From contig JAUXMZ010000012.1 of the NCBI GenBank assembly GCA_030683105.1, positions 50,899-114,898 on the forward strand: a stretch of 64,000 bases of DNA. Direction: 5' to 3'. A model generated the notes under the pieces. The model saw only the letters and a list, made by a program, of their open reading frames with translations, ran no database searches and had not been told where the DNA came from. A program made the position numbers and the translations under genes. Of the stretch, positions 39,282-48,684 are shown piece by piece; position 1 is the stretch's first letter; every line of letters starts with the position of its first letter. Source of the DNA: Burkholderiales bacterium (GTDB taxonomy: Bacteria > Pseudomonadota > Gammaproteobacteria > Burkholderiales > SG8-41).

Positions 39282-40313
39282 TTATCCGATAAGCAGGGCA
39301 CCGCGTCCCGTGACGGCACCCCGCTCGATTCTTGCATGCAAGGCCTCTGCTTCTTCCAATGGGCAAATGTCGGTTACGAGCGGCCAGACCTCGCCGCGCG
39401 CCACGAGATCGAGCGTATCGAGGATCTCGCTGCGGGTAACATAGCGGCTGCCCAGCACATCCTGTTCCTTGAGCAACAGCGAATGAGCGGATACAGAAAA
39501 GGACCGCCCCGCGCCGCCCAGCGTGACCAGGCGGCCGTGGATGCCCAGGGCTTTTGCTCCGGCTTCCAGCGTCGAGGTAGCGGAAACGTAGTCAATGACG
39601 ACGTCGACGCCGCGCCCGCCGGTTAGATCCAGCAGCGCCTGCGCGGCATCTCCGGCCGAGGCATCTACCACGTCGTCGGCGCCGGCCTTGCGGCAGGCAT
39701 CGAACTTATCGCTGGCGATATCGACCGCAATCACCCGGGCTCTCGCCCATTTTGCCAGCATGACCTGATGGATGCCGACTCCGCCGCCGGCACCGAAAAT
39801 GGCGACGGTTTCACCGGCCTTGACCCGCGCCCGGCGCAGCACCTTGTAGGGGGTGGCCAGCGCATCGGTGATGACCCCGATCTCGGCCGGATGGGCCTTA
39901 TAGTCCAGGCCGTCAGGCAGCTTGATGAAGATATGCGCGGGAAGCTTGATGTATTCGGCATATCCGCCATCGCAATTGCGCCCGACATTACCCTGCGTGT
40001 TCACGCACAAGGGTTCCAGGTTTGCCAGGCACCAGCGGCAATGTCCGCAGTTGAGATAATAATAAGCGGTGACGCCATCTCCGACAGCAAGCCCGGTGAC
40101 CCCGGGGCCGACATCGACGATCTCTGCAGTAATTTCATGCCCGATGATCCGGGGAAACTCGGCCGCTATTCTCCCGGCCTTGATGTGCTGGATCGTCAGG
40201 CCGGAGCCGCAGGCTATGACACGGGCGACGGCTTCTCCTGGCCCGGCTATGGGATCGGGAACCTGGGTCAGCTCGAATGGCGTGTTGGGCCCTTTCAGAA
40301 CCATGGCTTTCAC
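39282..40313 (-). CDS. Zinc-type alcohol dehydrogenase family (MDR), atypical active site
   Basis: This 343-residue medium-chain dehydrogenase/reductase is the last gene of the liv-acd operon. The structural zinc site is intact (Cys89, 92, 95 and 103, in CGHCRWCLANLEPLC), and GHE (58-60) and GAGGGVGIHQ (Rossmann loop) are present. The usual first catalytic zinc ligand, Cys in a GVCHTD-like motif, aligns with G38 of ACGSGLTIQH. The enzyme may bind zinc differently or act on a special substrate. It starts with GTG 40313 behind AGGAGG. It lies 28 bp after the acyl-CoA dehydrogenase gene. Confidence 0.88.
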   Translation of the reverse strand: MKAMVLKGPNTPFELTQVPDPIAGPGEAVARVIACGSGLTIQHIKAGRIAAEFPRIIGHEITAEIVDVGPGVTGLAVGDGVTAYYYLNCGHCRWCLANLEPLCVNTQGNVGRNCDGGYAEYIKLPAHIFIKLPDGLDYKAHPAEIGVITDALATPYKVLRRARVKAGETVAIFGAGGGVGIHQVMLAKWARARVIAVDIASDKFDACRKAGADDVVDASAGDAAQALLDLTGGRGVDVVIDYVSATSTLEAGAKALGIHGRLVTLGGAGRSFSVSAHSLLLKEQDVLGSRYVTRSEILDTLDLVARGEVWPLVTDICPLEEAEALHARIERGAVTGRGALLIG

Positions 40314-40341
40314 GGGATATGCCTCCTGCCTGAGAATAGCA

Positions 40342-41526
40342 TCAGTCTTTGAACATGAAGTTTGCCGCCTTGAGAAACAGCGTGCGGTTCACCCCGTCTG
40401 AATGCAGGAACGCCGCGGCATCGCGCACCAGTTTCTCGACCCCGGCCTCTTTCATGTAGCCGTGGCCGCCGTGGATTTCGAGACACCACGTGGCAATTTT
40501 CCAGGCCGCCTGCGAGGCCATCGCTTTGGGCAGCACGCCCAGCGTTTTGTCCCAGCCCTGTTCCTGGTGATCTGCCAGCCAGCATGCGCGATGGATATAC
40601 GAGCGCGAGGCGTCGATCAGCATCCGCATCTCCACCAGCTGTGCCCGGATGCCGTCATGCTCGATCAGGGGTTTGCCGCCCTGGATGCGCAGCTTCGCCC
40701 AATCGATGGCCTTCTGGTGCAGCGCGCACGCGACCCCCAGGACCGAAGCGGCTGCATACGCGTTCGATTGCGGGAAAAATTCGGCCATCACATTAAACCC
40801 GTTGCCGGCCTTGCCCACCACGTTCTCGTCCGGGATGAAGCAGTCCTGAAACACCAGTTCGGCGTTATTGGCCAGGCGCTCGCCCATCTTGTCGTGCACG
40901 CGGCCTATCGTGAACCCCGGCCGCCCGCGCTCCAGCAAAAAACAGGTGGTGCCCGCGGCCATCGGTATGCCTTTTTCAGTCTGCACAAACAGCAGGTAGT
41001 AACTGGCCCGGTTGCCATTGGAAATGAAATGCTTCATTCCGTTCACAATCCAGCCCCCTTTGGTCTTTTCGGCCGTGGTGCGGAAAGGCGTAGGGTAGGG
41101 CAGGAAATAATTGGAGGCGTTGTCGGGTTCCGTAATCCCGATAGCCAGCATGCCGCGTGGATCTGCGGCGAACCCGGGCAGAACACGCACCCTTTGTTCC
41201 GGGTTCAGGGCTTTTTGCATGATCTGGGCAATCTTGAGCGTTTGCGCCATGATGACCGAGACGCCGAGATCGCCCTTGCCCAGTTCTTCGATCACCATGG
41301 CGGTGGTCAGTGAGTCGGTGCCCAGTCCGCCCCATTCCTCAGAAAGGGTCATGGTGCGGATGCCGACCTCGTGGGCCTTCTCCACGATTTCAAAAGAATA
41401 GCCCTGTTCCGGATCCGGATTGGCGTCCAGGGCCGCTGCTCTGGGCGTCACCTCTTCTTTTACAAATCGCGCAACGGTCTTCAGGATGGCGCGCTGGTCT
41501 TCGTTCACGATGAAAATCTGCTCCAT
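40342..41526 (-). CDS. Acyl-CoA dehydrogenase with Asp at the usual catalytic-Glu position
   Basis: This 394-residue flavoenzyme is of the acyl-CoA dehydrogenase family, which desaturates acyl-CoA and passes electrons to ETF. Seen are the central LAIGITEPDNASNY, GWIVNGMKHFISNG, the helical domain with GKPLIEHDGIRAQLVEM, and EIHGGHGYMKEAGVEKLVRDA. The general-base position of short/medium-chain members (YEG) reads HSDG with Asp377, and the alternative isovaleryl-type Glu position is Gln. ATG 41526 has an AGGAGAC ribosome binding site. It is transcribed after livH with a 158-bp gap. Confidence 0.93.
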   Translation of the reverse strand: MEQIFIVNEDQRAILKTVARFVKEEVTPRAAALDANPDPEQGYSFEIVEKAHEVGIRTMTLSEEWGGLGTDSLTTAMVIEELGKGDLGVSVIMAQTLKIAQIMQKALNPEQRVRVLPGFAADPRGMLAIGITEPDNASNYFLPYPTPFRTTAEKTKGGWIVNGMKHFISNGNRASYYLLFVQTEKGIPMAAGTTCFLLERGRPGFTIGRVHDKMGERLANNAELVFQDCFIPDENVVGKAGNGFNVMAEFFPQSNAYAAASVLGVACALHQKAIDWAKLRIQGGKPLIEHDGIRAQLVEMRMLIDASRSYIHRACWLADHQEQGWDKTLGVLPKAMASQAAWKIATWCLEIHGGHGYMKEAGVEKLVRDAAAFLHSDGVNRTLFLKAANFMFKD

Positions 41527-41684
41527 GATCCCGTCTCCTGTGCGATGCATTTATCGATAACTATACGCAATACCCGACCCGGAGAATAACGAAGCATCAG
41601 GGCGCGCGTAGTGATGCCGTCCGCGTTTGCGTTTGAGGTAACAAGGTCTGCAGGCGGGAAGGCGGGAAAAGCGGGACTGCCGCG

Positions 41685-42557
41685 CTATTTTTTCACCAGC
41701 GTGCTGCCGTAGAGCCCGGTCGGCTTGATCAGCAAAATCAAGAGCATGATTGCAAACGGCGCCATCATCGCCAGCGGCGCGTAGATGAGAGATCCGATGG
41801 AGACGACCTGCCCGACGATGAAGGCGGAAATCAGCGTGCCTTTGATGCTGCCCAGGCCGCCGATGATGACGACCATGAAGACGAATGCCAGCACCTCGAG
41901 TCCCATTGCCGGATCGACCATGATCAGCGGGGCATGCAGCCCTCCGGCCAGCCCGGACAACGCACCGGCGATGATGAAGGTGATGGTGAACAGACGGGAC
42001 ACGTTGATGCCCAGTCCTTCCACGTGTTCCACATCCTCGATGCCGGCACGGATCGCTTTGCCGATAATGGTGCGGTTCAGGAACAGCCAGATGCCGATAT
42101 AAACGAGCGCAGCGACGCCAACGACGATCAGGCGGTAGACGGGGACATCCGTTCCGATGATGTCGATCTGGCTCATGGTCGGCACGGGGACCGGACGCGG
42201 CACCACGCCCCAGAAGAATTTGATGACGCCGATACCGCCGATCAGTATCCCGAAAGAGGTGATCATGCTGAAAGTGAGCTCCCGTTCGTAGATGCGGCGG
42301 AAGACCAGCCGTTCCACGGCGAAGGCGGTGATGCCGCCGACGGCCACCCCACCCAACACGCCCAGCCACACGTTGCCGGTCGCCAGGCTCAGCGAATAGG
42401 TGATATAGGCTCCGATCGAATAATAGAGCAGTTGGTCGAGGCTGATGATGCGCATCAGGCCGAAACACAGAGACAGGCCGATCGCCATCAGGAAATAAAT
42501 GCTGCCTATGCTCAGGCCGAAGATGACGCCGGAAATCAGCAGTTGTGTATCCATCAT
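41685..42557 (-). CDS. livH: Branched-chain-type ABC transporter permease LivH
   Basis: This 290-residue inner-membrane permease of a HAAT (branched-chain amino acid/organic acid) ABC importer has about eight TM helices. It shows the family loop AGIEDVEHVEGLGINVSRLFTITFIIAGALSGLAGGLHAP that contacts the ATPase. Its start overlaps the livM stop by four bases. It is the distal transporter gene in the order livK-G-F-M-H. The associated dehydrogenases suggest that an organic acid rather than leucine is carried. Confidence 0.93.
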   Translation of the reverse strand: MMDTQLLISGVIFGLSIGSIYFLMAIGLSLCFGLMRIISLDQLLYYSIGAYITYSLSLATGNVWLGVLGGVAVGGITAFAVERLVFRRIYERELTFSMITSFGILIGGIGVIKFFWGVVPRPVPVPTMSQIDIIGTDVPVYRLIVVGVAALVYIGIWLFLNRTIIGKAIRAGIEDVEHVEGLGINVSRLFTITFIIAGALSGLAGGLHAPLIMVDPAMGLEVLAFVFMVVIIGGLGSIKGTLISAFIVGQVVSIGSLIYAPLAMMAPFAIMLLILLIKPTGLYGSTLVKK

Positions 42558-43540
42558 CGGGGCGCCTTTGCGCTGCTGTCTGTTTCCGGTTTGCGTTTTT
42601 TCCAGAAGAACAGTTTTTCCAGATGGGGCTGGAGCGTGCCCCAGATGCCTTTTTCTCCGGCGAGCATGATGAATACCAGCAGGAAACCGATGAACAGCTC
42701 CCAGTTGCCGATGAGTTTGCTGATGGCATCCTTCATGCCGGTATAGGCGAACGCGCCGACCAGAGGACCGTAGAGCGTGCCGACCCCGCCGAGTATCGTG
42801 ACGACCACCGGATCGGGGGCGCGATGCGGGCTGCTCATTTCCGGGCTCACAAAACCAAGATAGACGGCATACATCGCACCGGCGAGGGCGGTCGTGGTGT
42901 TGGCCATGATGAACGCAAGCAGCCGCACACTGTAGTTGCTGTAACCGAGAAATTTCAGCTTGTCTTCGTTGATCTTGGTGGCGAGGCAGCAGGCGCCGAA
43001 GATCGAGTCATCGAGATACTTGTAGAAGGCCCAGACAGCCATCGCGACGAGAAGCGCGAAGATGAAGAAGTGACTTGGTTTTCCGAGATCCAGAACCGGG
43101 GTGGACGCGATGTTGGTCAGGAACCACAGCCCGTTGTCGCCTTTGGTGATGTCCGCCAGAACTTTTTGCATCAGATAGAAGATGATCACCGCCAGCGCCA
43201 GATTGACCAGCGCGAAATAGTCGCTGCGCAATTTGACGAACAGCGGGCCGACGATGCCGGACACGATGAGCCCCGACAGGACGCCAACCAGCAGACCGAC
43301 ATAAGGATTGGTGCCGAAGTAAAAGAGATAAAATGCCGTGCCGTAAGCGCCTACCGCCAGATACGCCGGTTGCCCGAACGAGATGAACCCGACGCGACCC
43401 AGAAGGAAACTGCACCCTATGGTGTAGATCGAGAATATGATGACTTCGTTGAGGAAGGCGAGGGGGAGGAATGCACGCGACAACCCCAGCAGCGAAAAAG
43501 CCAGCACGATGCCCCACCACCACTTGAATGCTTTTATCAT
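42554..43540 (-). CDS. livM: Branched-chain-type ABC transporter permease LivM
   Basis: This 328-residue second permease of the HAAT importer pairs with LivH. It has about nine TM helices and the signature RVGFISFGQPAYLAVGAYGTA near the N-terminus, with KINEDKLKFLGYSNYSVRLLAFIMANTTTALAGAMYA as the ATPase-coupling loop. The C-terminus is a short basic tail. It follows livF with a 12-bp gap and overlaps livH by four bases. Confidence 0.93.
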   Translation of the reverse strand: MIKAFKWWWGIVLAFSLLGLSRAFLPLAFLNEVIIFSIYTIGCSFLLGRVGFISFGQPAYLAVGAYGTAFYLFYFGTNPYVGLLVGVLSGLIVSGIVGPLFVKLRSDYFALVNLALAVIIFYLMQKVLADITKGDNGLWFLTNIASTPVLDLGKPSHFFIFALLVAMAVWAFYKYLDDSIFGACCLATKINEDKLKFLGYSNYSVRLLAFIMANTTTALAGAMYAVYLGFVSPEMSSPHRAPDPVVVTILGGVGTLYGPLVGAFAYTGMKDAISKLIGNWELFIGFLLVFIMLAGEKGIWGTLQPHLEKLFFWKKRKPETDSSAKAPR

Positions 43541-43552
43541 TGACTTGAATTG

Positions 43553-44263
43553 CTAGAGGTAACGTTCACAGGCATCCACCTTGATTGAGTCCGGGTCTGC
43601 CAGTTCGGCCACGATGCGTCCCTCTTTCAGGGCGTAGACCTTGCTCGATATGGCGCACACCAGAGGGAGGTTCTGCTCCACGATCACCAGCGCGGTGTTC
43701 TTGCTCAATTCCGTGAACACATTTCTCAGGTGTGTAACGATACTGGGAGCAAGCCCTTCAGTGGGTTCGTCGATCAGCAGCACTTTCGGACTGCCCAGCA
43801 GGGCTCGGCCTATCATCAGCATCTGGCGTTCGCCGCCGCTCAGAAAGCCGGCCTTGCGGGCCATGAGCACTTTCAGTTTCGGGAAATAGTCGGTAACCCG
43901 GTCCCAGTTGTAATCCTGGGTGGCGTAGCTGCCGAGTTCCAGGTTTTCCTGGACCGTCAGATCGGAAAACACCTTTTTGTCCTGGGGCACGTACTTGATG
44001 CCCATCTTTGCGATATCGTAGGACTTACGCCCGACCAGATTGGTCTGCCCTGAGGTGACCGATCCGGAGGTCGGTTTCAGGAATCCGGCGATACTCTTGA
44101 GCAGTGTCGACTTGCCGGCGCCGTTGCGCCCCACGCAGGCCACGATCTGATTTGGCCGCACACTCAGGGCAATGTCAAACAGGACCTTGGACTCGCCATA
44201 GGAAACGTTCAGGCCGCTGACGGTGAGCAGGTCGTCGTTATTTGCAGCGCTATGCGGAGGCAT
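43553..44263 (-). CDS. livF: ABC transporter ATP-binding protein LivF
   Basis: This 236-residue ATPase of the HAAT importer has Walker A GRNGAGKST, signature LSGGERQMLMIGRAL, Walker B VLLIDEPTEGLAP and the switch His region (LVIVEQNLPLV). As usual for LivF it lacks the C-terminal extension seen in LivG. ATG 44263 lies 14 bp inside the livG coding end with a GGAAGA site, so translation is coupled. Confidence 0.94.
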   Translation of the reverse strand: MPPHSAANNDDLLTVSGLNVSYGESKVLFDIALSVRPNQIVACVGRNGAGKSTLLKSIAGFLKPTSGSVTSGQTNLVGRKSYDIAKMGIKYVPQDKKVFSDLTVQENLELGSYATQDYNWDRVTDYFPKLKVLMARKAGFLSGGERQMLMIGRALLGSPKVLLIDEPTEGLAPSIVTHLRNVFTELSKNTALVIVEQNLPLVCAISSKVYALKEGRIVAELADPDSIKVDACERYL

Positions 44264-45065
44264 GTGCGTTTTCTTCCGTTGCAGGGTCGATCTGCCAGTA
44301 GCTGCGCCGTACCTCGGGATGCCTCAGGGTTTCTTCGTATTCGCCGTCCGCGATGATCCTGCCCTCGTGCATGACGGTGAGCCTTTGCAGGAAATCTTTT
44401 ACGTGAGAAATTTTATGTTCCACGATCAGTATCGTCTGCTTGCCGATGTGCCTGCCCAGCACATCCAGAATGCTCTTGATCTCGGATTCAGCCAGTCCTG
44501 CCAGCGGTTCATCGAGCAGCAATACTTCAGGTTCGACCAGGACCGCCATGGCGATTTCCAGGCGCCGCTTTTCACCCAGACTGAGATGCTTGACCTGGCG
44601 CTCGCGCACGTCCTGCAGATCGAAGGTTTCCAGGATCGCGGTAATTTTGTCCTCGTTACGGAAACGCTTGCAGGTGTTGAACAGCAGGTTCAGCAAAGAC
44701 GATTTTCTGTGCGCCCGGAAAAAAGCGAGCACCAGGTTGTCGATCACGCTCAGGTTGTCGAAAGTGGAGGTGAGTTGGAAGGTGCGCATTACCCCCCTGG
44801 CCACCCGTTCCTGCGGCGTCATGCGGGTGACGTCTACGCCCTTGTGCAGAATGGTTCCCGCATCGGGAGGGTAATACCCGGTCAGCAGGTTGAAGAAAGT
44901 GGTTTTGCCGGCCCCGTTGGAGCCGATGATTCCTGCAACTTCATGTTCGCGCAGTGAATAATCAACGCGATCGACGGCGACCAGTGCGCCAAAGCGCTTG
45001 GTGACACCTGTTGCCTTGATGATTTCTGCGCCCAGAGTCGTATTCACAGCCAGACCTTTGCTCAT
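44250..45065 (-). CDS. livG: ABC transporter ATP-binding protein LivG
   Basis: This 271-residue ATPase of the HAAT importer has Walker A GSNGAGKTT, a signature that reads LSLGEKRRLEIAMAL-like instead of LSGGQ, and Walker B VLLLDEPLAGLAESE. The LSLGEKRR signature is seen in the LivG branch linked to urea and organic-acid importers. The C-terminal extension ending EVRRSYWQ is typical of LivG. It follows livK by 64 bp. Confidence 0.93.
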   Translation of the reverse strand: MSKGLAVNTTLGAEIIKATGVTKRFGALVAVDRVDYSLREHEVAGIIGSNGAGKTTFFNLLTGYYPPDAGTILHKGVDVTRMTPQERVARGVMRTFQLTSTFDNLSVIDNLVLAFFRAHRKSSLLNLLFNTCKRFRNEDKITAILETFDLQDVRERQVKHLSLGEKRRLEIAMAVLVEPEVLLLDEPLAGLAESEIKSILDVLGRHIGKQTILIVEHKISHVKDFLQRLTVMHEGRIIADGEYEETLRHPEVRRSYWQIDPATEENAHASA

Positions 45066-45129
45066 GTTCGGCCCCGGTGAAGGGAGCAGGTATTCACCGG
45101 GGCGGAATCGGTTGCCAGTAGAAAGAGGG

Positions 45130-46368
45130 CTAGTACCCGAGCGATTTCAGTGTCGGCATCACAGACTCGCCGCCCACGGAACCCATGACCGTAAACAGAT
45201 CCCACTCGTTTTTCCGTTCACTGGCGCCTTTGCCCTTGACCAGGAAAGCGGCATGCTTGAATTCTGCCGACTGGTCCTGGCGCCACTTGGCCGGGCCTTT
45301 GACCGAGTTGAATTCGCCTTTGTTCGCCTTCAGTGCTGCGGCCACCTTTGCCGGATCATACGATTTGGCGGCCTCAAAGCCCCTGAACATCTCCATGTAC
45401 GCGATATAGGCGATTGCTGCATAGGCATCAGGCGGTTTGTTATATTTGGCGCGATACAGGTTGGTGAACTCCTGGGCGCTCTTGGCCACTTCCTTGTCGG
45501 GGAAATTGGCAAGGTCATAGTAGAAATAGTGCATCGAATAGACACTCTCCAGCGCTTCCGGGGGCAGGCCTTTCGCGACCACGTTCGTGATGAAGGCGTT
45601 GAAAATCGTCATTTCCTTGTTGAGCCCCATCTGGTGGACCTGCTTCAGGAGCGCAACGGCGTCAGCGGCGAATTGGGCGGAGATGAACACATCCGGTTTT
45701 GCCGCGCGGACTTTCTGCAGGACGGTCGTAAAATCACCGGTTCCCAGCGAAACCTCGTCATAGCCTACGATTTCAGCGCCGTATTCCTTGGCCGCAGCAT
45801 AGACGCCATCCCGGATGTCCCAGCCCCAACTATCGGCGCGGGCCAGGAAAAAGATGCGCTTCTTGCCCAGCGTTTTAACGGCTGCCTGGCCTGCCATGTA
45901 ACCCACGGTCCAGGGACTGTATGCAGCGGCAAAGGTGGAGTCAGCCAGCTTGCCTTTCTGGAACGCTTCCTTGGCCATCACGCAAATCGGGAAATAAGGC
46001 ATGGGCTCTTTGCTGACCATGGCGTTGATGGCATAGGCAAGCGGCGCCCAGGTCTGGCCGCCCACGCCTTTGACGCCTTCGGACACCATGTAGCGGTAGC
46101 GCCGCACGCCCACATCCTGCTTGGCTTCGTCATCGGCGACGATGCCTTCCACCATGGTTTTGCCGCCGGGCATATTGAGGCCGCCCCGCTTGTTGATGAC
46201 GTCCACTGCCAGCAATGCGCCTTCTTTCTGGGTTTCAGCCACCGCCGCAAAAGTACCGGTGAGCGGCAGCAGGATGCCCACCTTGATTTTGTTTTGCGCA
46301 AAGGCCGGGCCATAGCCCAGGACATTGCACAACAGGAAAACCGAAACGAGGGATAAGAGCTTTTTCAT
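45130..46368 (-). CDS. livK: ABC transporter substrate-binding protein (LivK-like)
   Basis: This 412-residue periplasmic binding protein with type I fold is the first gene of the operon. A signal peptide (SLVSVFLLCNVLGYGPAFA) is followed by IKVGILLPLTGTFAAVAE, then LADSTFAAAYSPWTVGY and a large hinge domain. A GAGAGGTAG ribosome binding site precedes the ATG. The ligand cannot be read from sequence; a carboxylic acid is inferred from the dehydrogenases that follow the transporter genes. Confidence 0.92.
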   Translation of the reverse strand: MKKLLSLVSVFLLCNVLGYGPAFAQNKIKVGILLPLTGTFAAVAETQKEGALLAVDVINKRGGLNMPGGKTMVEGIVADDEAKQDVGVRRYRYMVSEGVKGVGGQTWAPLAYAINAMVSKEPMPYFPICVMAKEAFQKGKLADSTFAAAYSPWTVGYMAGQAAVKTLGKKRIFFLARADSWGWDIRDGVYAAAKEYGAEIVGYDEVSLGTGDFTTVLQKVRAAKPDVFISAQFAADAVALLKQVHQMGLNKEMTIFNAFITNVVAKGLPPEALESVYSMHYFYYDLANFPDKEVAKSAQEFTNLYRAKYNKPPDAYAAIAYIAYMEMFRGFEAAKSYDPAKVAAALKANKGEFNSVKGPAKWRQDQSAEFKHAAFLVKGKGASERKNEWDLFTVMGSVGGESVMPTLKSLGY

Positions 46369-46410
46369 GGGCTACCTCTCTTTGTTTTTTGATCGATTTT
46401 TTGCTCAGGC

Positions 46411-46440
46411 ATAATGCCATGTCCAATTTTACAGAGTCAA
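46411..46440 (-). promoter_or_regulatory. Candidate sigma-70 promoter of the liv operon
   Basis: Read on the minus strand, TTGACT, an 18-bp spacer and CATTAT lie about 45-70 bp upstream of the livK start. Nothing else resembling a gene is seen between livK and the NorD-like gene. Confidence 0.45.
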
Positions 46441-46545
46441 TGATTACCGCCGCGGGTTGCAGGTTAAATGCGGGTTCCTTGATCAAGGTCAACAAACGAC
46501 TTCCGTCTGGCGAGCGCGGGTTTTTTGCGACCCTGGGGACGGGGT

Positions 46546-48684
46546 TCAGGTCGTGAGACGGCGGTAAATATCGGCCACTTTGAGCGGCAGGCGCGCGATG
46601 TCGTCGATCAGAGCCCAGTTGACCTGCCCGTACATGTGCGGCAGATAGTCGCGTGCTTCGCGGTCTATGGTGATGCAGAATGGTTTGATGCCGGTGCGAT
46701 GGGCCTCGATCAGCGCCTGCCGCGTGTCCTCGATGCCGTACTCGCCGCGGTAATTGTCGCTGTAGTCGTCGGGCTTGCCATCCGAAAGCGTGATCAGCAA
46801 CTTGGTGCGTGCCTCGACCTGGTTCAGCAGGGTAGTAAGATGACGGATCGCCACGCCCATTCGCGTGTAGTCCTGGGGCTGGATGCCGGCGATGCGGCTT
46901 TTTACCAGCCCGCTGTAAGGCTCGTCGAAGCGTTTGATGCGGAATATCTCGCAGCGCTTGCGGGTGGTGCCCGAGAAGCCATAGATTGCATAGCGGTCGC
47001 CCAGCACTTCCAGCGCTTCGCACAGCATCACCAGAGCTTCGCGTTCGGCATCATTGATCCAGCCCTTGGTCGAACCGCTCATGTCGACCATGAGCATTAC
47101 GGCCAGGTCGCGCTCTGTCTTGTTGCGCTTGATGTGCAGGCGTTCGGAGAGTTCCATGCCGCTTTTCATGTCGGCATAGGCGGCGATTACCGCGTCAAGA
47201 TCGATGTCGTCGCCATAAGGTTGTTTTTTAAGCAATTTGTCTTCGCCGCGCAGCAGTTCGAAGGTGCGTTTGAGCTGCGTGACCTGGGGTGCGTACTTGG
47301 CCAGCGTCGCGGCTACGAAAGCAGCGTTGCCGGGGTGCACGTCGAGTTCGCGCAGCACACACCAGTTCTTGCGGTAGTGACGGCGCCGGCAATCCCACTC
47401 GTTGTAAAAGTATGCGCCTTGCTCGTGATAGACCCCTTTCCACACATCCGCAGGATCCTGCCGGTCGCGCTGGGGTTGCCGGTAGCCGCCATCGCCTGCC
47501 GCGGCGAGATAGTCGTCGGGAATCTCTCCCAGGTCCTGCAGTATGGAGTCCATGAGCTGGCTCACATTCTCGGGCGGCGCAACCGGTTTGCCGTCGAGCA
47601 TGAGCGTGTGGCTGGCGTTGCCGTTTTCGGCCGGCTGATCCGGGGCCTGTACCGAGAAGCGCTCATCCAGTTGTGGCTGCGGCGAACTGCTACCGTATTT
47701 TTCTTCGAGTAACTGCGCCAGCGCGGACTGGAACTCGTCTTTTTCCTTCGCCATGCGCGCCTTGCGCACTGCAGCCGCCTGATCCGGCTGCAGCACGGGA
47801 AGGTAGCTGTGACGCGCGGGCGCCATGTCGGGATAGACTCGCGCGAGCAGCGCGATGCTGTCGTTGACGGTCGCGGACGCTGCGGTGAGGCTGGCGCAAC
47901 GCGGGTCGTCGGTCTCCCCGTCGCGCAGTTCCCGCATTTCTCGCGCCAGTCCCGGCAGCGCACGGGCGATGCATGCTTCCAGTCGGATGGTTTCGAGCGT
48001 GTTAAGCAGTTCGAGCGCGCGAGCCGGGTCGGCATAAGCCGAGCACGCCGCATCAAGGTCGGCATTGAATGTGCCAAAGCAACCTTGCGCCCACATCACT
48101 GTTGCCAACGCCTTGTAAACAAAGAAGTTTTTGTTTCGATCTGAGTGCAAGGCCATGCGTGATGGCAGATACAGCGTTTCGGTGTCCGTATACGCATGTA
48201 TGGCAGTGTCCAGGCTGAGCCGTCGCCCCGCCAGCCCGCAGAGGAAAAGCTGCAATATCTGGGCGACATCTTCGAACGCGACGACGGCGGCGGATTCCCG
48301 GGCGGTGCTGGCGAATTCCGCGACGTTCTTGAACAGAGCGCTGGCACGATACAGGCCGTCGCGATCGTAGGCGTCCATGGCGGTGATGATCCACGCTTCA
48401 GCGGTGGCAGGATCGAGGCGCGCCAGCGCACCGGGGGCGGCGGCGGCAAATTGATAGGCCATCTCGGCATTGGTGCGCGCGATGATGGCAACCCAGTTAA
48501 GTATGAAGTCCTGCGACTCACGCGCAAGTGGCGCTATGGCAGCGGCCAGTCCTGTCGCTGTGCGTCGCGACGAAAGTACCGGATCGAGGGTTTCATCGAG
48601 GCGCTCTTCGAGCGCATCGGCCGAGAGTCGTACTGCGGCCGTCACCGCCGGTCCGGGATCAGAAGAGGGAGGAGGCGAGTTCAT
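46546..48684 (-). CDS. NorD/CbbO-type VWA-domain protein next to aprBA
   Basis: This 712-residue protein is the VWA partner of a MoxR-type AAA+ ATPase. The N-terminal 300 residues are helical and Ala-rich. The middle is linker-like (EEKYGSSSPQPQLDER, then an acidic region). The C-terminal VWA domain carries an intact MIDAS, DMSGSTKG (534-541), with TLSDGKPDDY later. Family members NorD and CbbO bind the client metalloenzyme while the ATPase remodels it. No NO reductase or Rubisco gene is in the window; the nearest redox enzymes are AprBA. It overlaps the ATPase gene by 26 bp, implying coupled synthesis. Confidence 0.9.
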   Translation of the reverse strand: MNSPPPSSDPGPAVTAAVRLSADALEERLDETLDPVLSSRRTATGLAAAIAPLARESQDFILNWVAIIARTNAEMAYQFAAAAPGALARLDPATAEAWIITAMDAYDRDGLYRASALFKNVAEFASTARESAAVVAFEDVAQILQLFLCGLAGRRLSLDTAIHAYTDTETLYLPSRMALHSDRNKNFFVYKALATVMWAQGCFGTFNADLDAACSAYADPARALELLNTLETIRLEACIARALPGLAREMRELRDGETDDPRCASLTAASATVNDSIALLARVYPDMAPARHSYLPVLQPDQAAAVRKARMAKEKDEFQSALAQLLEEKYGSSSPQPQLDERFSVQAPDQPAENGNASHTLMLDGKPVAPPENVSQLMDSILQDLGEIPDDYLAAAGDGGYRQPQRDRQDPADVWKGVYHEQGAYFYNEWDCRRRHYRKNWCVLRELDVHPGNAAFVAATLAKYAPQVTQLKRTFELLRGEDKLLKKQPYGDDIDLDAVIAAYADMKSGMELSERLHIKRNKTERDLAVMLMVDMSGSTKGWINDAEREALVMLCEALEVLGDRYAIYGFSGTTRKRCEIFRIKRFDEPYSGLVKSRIAGIQPQDYTRMGVAIRHLTTLLNQVEARTKLLITLSDGKPDDYSDNYRGEYGIEDTRQALIEAHRTGIKPFCITIDREARDYLPHMYGQVNWALIDDIARLPLKVADIYRRLTT

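Noticed and set aside
44998-46356. 452-aa ORF opposite livK
   Set aside because: Antisense shadow; livK has a signal peptide and family motifs.
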